DNA from: Saccoglossus kowalevskii
Taxonomy: Eukaryota; Hemichordata; Enteropneusta; Harrimaniidae
DNA: 10,361 nt
Direction of reading: 5' to 3'
Assembly: GCF_000003605.2 (NCBI RefSeq)
Contig: NW_003135340.1
Span: 67,424-77,784 of the forward strand
Shown: positions 8,669-10,361 of the stretch, piece by piece
Position numbering within the stretch: the first letter of the stretch is position 1
Layout of the letters: the number at the start of each line of letters is the position of its first letter
Position numbers and translations under genes: made by a program
The notes under the pieces: model-generated
The model's input: only the letters and a program-made list of their open reading frames with translations
Database searches by the model: none
Told to the model about the DNA's origin: nothing

Positions 8669-8677
8669 AAGATGGCG
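8669..8677 (+). promoter_or_regulatory. YY1-type motif AAGATGGCG
   Basis: AAGATGGCG matches the core of the YY1 site, often placed at or just after transcription starts, including the 5' ends of mammalian L1 elements. It lies 18 bases after the NRF1-type site and the TGACG half-CRE at 8653-8657. The ATG inside it opens only an 8-codon frame. Confidence 0.4.
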
Positions 8678-8680
8678 TTG

Positions 8681-9019
8681 CAGGGAAAATGCATTTAGAG
8701 GTGAAATTTCACTTTTTTAACTTTTTATATACCAGAAAACGTTCTTGTTCTTGAGTGAAAATTTCAAAATTCTATAGTGATTAGAACACCTAATAAACTA
8801 GGTTTAAATTATTAAAAACAAACACATGTGCCATTGTCTTATTTGTTTACTTTACATAAATCTTGCATAATTAATGTTCATTGATTGCTGGAGCTTAACA
8901 GTAATATGCAAATCATGTTTTGGGAAGACCAGTTTCGTTTCCTGTGTACTTCATTTCACAAACGCCATTCGTACGCATCAGCTATTTTATATCCCGAGAT
9001 TTATTTATTATATACAACA
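8681..9019. other. AT-rich leader-like stretch without a gene
   Basis: No coding sequence is supported here; frames that run into the next feature lack an ATG. It holds a perfect 12-bp palindrome GTGAAATTTCAC (8701-8712) and a near copy at 8756-8767. If 8639-8677 is a promoter, this would be the 5' leader of the Mutator-like fossil. Confidence 0.5.
8701..8712. repeat. 12-bp perfect palindrome
   Basis: GTGAAATTTCAC is perfectly self-complementary. GTGAAAATTTCA follows about 55 bases later, one base longer in its A run. Confidence 0.6.
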
Positions 9020-9677
9020 ATGCCTCGCGGAGTGAAAGGGAGAAAAGTTCCAAAAAAAAGAAAGACGGACACTATGTCAGAGGGAAAAAAGTTATTGAAG
9101 AAATCAGACCGTGGTTTGTATCATAACCGAAAAGAAGACGCAATTTTGGTGCATACCTTACCGAAGGTGACATCTCCCCGACAGAGTCAGACTCAGACTT
9201 GGAACTGACACGGGATCATACGTCTGTACAACAGCAGAAACAGATATGCCAATTTCTGCCCCGACGAAAAAAGTGGGCCGTATTGACAATATAATGGAAG
9301 AAGATTTTAAAGTCCTGAGAATATTCGACCTAATGTCCCTCAACGAAAGCTTGGAGAAAGCCGCGACTTGTGCCCTATCTGGGAAAGGAATTTTGAACCT
9401 GCATGAAAAGACGCGACAATGTTGGGAGAGTTTTCTCGCTTTTAGATGTTTGAATGGCGACTCTCGTCAAGCTGCGAAGATGAATTCTTCAAAACAAGAT
9501 AGAAAACATTTCGAGATTAACAGAAAGAAAATTCTGGGAATAAGAGCAATCGGCAAAGGAAGGCAGGCGCTCATCAAATTATCAAGTTTCGTTGAACTTT
9601 CGCCACGAATTGCCGCTCACCCAAACAACAACCACACCGCCATTTGGGCTTCAAATAGCGAAGACGAACGAGAGTAA
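9020..9677 (+). pseudogene. Mutator-like (MULE) transposase, N-terminal fragment, frameshifted
   Basis: The ATG at 9020 has A at -3 and begins a basic stretch, MPRGVKGRKVPKKRK, with a nuclear-localisation-like KKRK. This frame ends at 9208. An acidic stretch, TEGDISPTESDSDLELTRDH, lies in a second frame (about 9154-9218), and a third frame carries 143 codons from 9246 to 9677. The last frame has CALS (residues 42-45), RCLNGDS (67-73), HFEINRKKILGIRAIGKGR (88-106), then LSPR and NNH. This layout recalls animal proteins annotated as Mutator-like transposase domain, which have paired cysteines, FEVNRR..AMR.IGKGR, a F...MNLPPP block and a conserved NH. A stop follows at once, before any catalytic DDE part. 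Two frame changes plus truncation make it a dead fragment. Assignment is from memory of family patterns, not a search. Confidence 0.55.
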
Positions 9678-9991
9678 CAATAAAAAAAAACAGAAGTTAC
9701 AGGGACAATAATATTGTGATGCAGAATACTTTTACTTAGCCCATTAAAGTTACTTATTTTTATTATGATTTTCCCCCGCCCCCCTGCCGAGTCGGAATTT
9801 ATAAACAATCAGGTGATCGGTAATTTGCATACAAGGACGTACAAGCTCCCCCCACTGTTAACTTTATGAACATAGTGGTACGTCAGAAGCTTGGCTCACG
9901 AACACAGTTGCGCCAACTCCGATCCGCGTTTTGTGGAACAAAAACGCTCACCAAAATGATTTGCGCAGATTTAATTATTTTTCTTAAATAG
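9678..9991. other. Spacer without a recognisable gene
   Basis: No frame here continues either neighbour. It starts with an A-rich run (about 9684-9692) and holds a C-rich tract (9773-9788). The junction between the Mutator-like fragment and the LINE must fall in here. Part may be LINE 5' untranslated region. Confidence 0.5.
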
Positions 9992-10183
9992 TGTTGTTCC
10001 GGTTGTGTCCAAAAGGTAGGCGAAGCGATATTCGTGGTTTCGCGTAAATTTAAACAACTTCATTTTCGACTTCAACCACGTCCTTCAAAACTGTTTAGCT
10101 CCCAGACTATTTTTTCATTTCCTTTGAAATTTCTAGGATCAATTGTTCCGGTCTGGTACATTCAAAGTGCGTCGTGTGAGTTT

Positions 10184-10361
10184 ATGTCAGAGTTAAAATG
10201 TGGATTATTAAATTCTCGTTCAGTTAGGAATAAATCGTGTGCATTAAATGAGATGATCTTATATCATGATTTGGATTATTTATTTCTCACGGAAACATGG
10301 CTGAAAGGTGATGTCAGTGACGGACCTGTCGTCGTTGAGTTGACTCCAAGTGGCTTTAAGT
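10184..10361 (+). CDS. Non-LTR retrotransposon ORF2, apurinic-like endonuclease (5' part)
   Basis: The endonuclease nicks the target DNA to prime reverse transcription of LINE RNA. From the ATG at 10184 the frame reads SELKCGLLNSRSVRNKS, then DLDYLFLTETWLKGD, and ends at the window edge in a proline-glycine segment. These are the first two conserved motifs of LINE APE-type endonucleases: the Asn in LLNSRSV (residue 10) and the catalytic Glu in LTETWL (residue 37, codon 10292-10294). The wording fits CR1/L2/Rex-type elements. The frame is open without a stop from 9992, so the true start may be upstream; the ATG at 10184 has a weak context (T at -3). No stop or shift is seen in 123 codons, unlike the older fossils nearby. 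The reverse transcriptase lies beyond the window. Confidence 0.85.
   Translation, partial: MSELKCGLLNSRSVRNKSCALNEMILYHDLDYLFLTETWLKGDVSDGPVVVELTPSGFK

Noticed and set aside
8885-9019. Upstream extension of the Mutator-like frame, and an alternative frame from 8920
   Set aside because: Both need a TTG start. The first well-placed ATG is at 9020, where the basic N-terminus begins.
9617-9808. 63-codon minus-strand frame
   Set aside because: It is partly antisense to the Mutator-like fragment and partly covers a C-rich tract; no coding character.

Overview
The window looks like intergenic or intronic DNA from an animal, most likely an aquatic invertebrate such as a mollusc or another lophotrochozoan. 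That is inferred from AT-rich sequence with long gene-free stretches, microsatellites, and decayed remains of three eukaryotic transposon classes. No intact host gene, RNA gene, operon or CRISPR array is visible.

Left half (1 to about 5775): a (TTTA)14 microsatellite opens the window. AT-rich sequence without convincing coding follows. It holds small repeats, a 22-bp TA-rich palindrome, one perfect CRE octamer, and a candidate retroposon of about 154 bp bounded by 16-bp direct repeats (1270-1285 and 1440-1455) that look like a target-site duplication.

Middle (about 5776-7637, minus strand): a badly broken Ty3/gypsy-type pol remnant in the order reverse transcriptase, RNase H, integrase. Many family motifs are still readable, but frames shift, stops are frequent, and blocks such as the YxDD region are gone. 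At about 7638 the homology stops abruptly at a sequence resembling a retroposon 3' end (AATAAA plus an ATTG-repeat tail, also minus strand). Beyond it lies a 217-codon fossil reading frame (7960-8613, minus) that I do not recognise.

Right part (about 8639-10361, plus strand): a short GC-richer stretch carries a 12/12 NRF1-type match and a YY1-type motif between the unknown minus-strand fossil and a plus-strand fossil. The latter (9020-9677) resembles the N-terminal domain of animal Mutator-like transposases, cut off before any catalytic part. From 9992 to the window edge a reading frame is open; from 10184 it encodes the start of an APE-type endonuclease of a non-LTR retrotransposon (CR1/L2/Rex-like). 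It is the least decayed coding sequence here and continues past the edge.

The genes do not form a pathway. The window is best read as a graveyard of mobile elements, with nested insertions and one possibly younger LINE at the right edge. Family assignments rest on motif recognition by eye; no database search was done.
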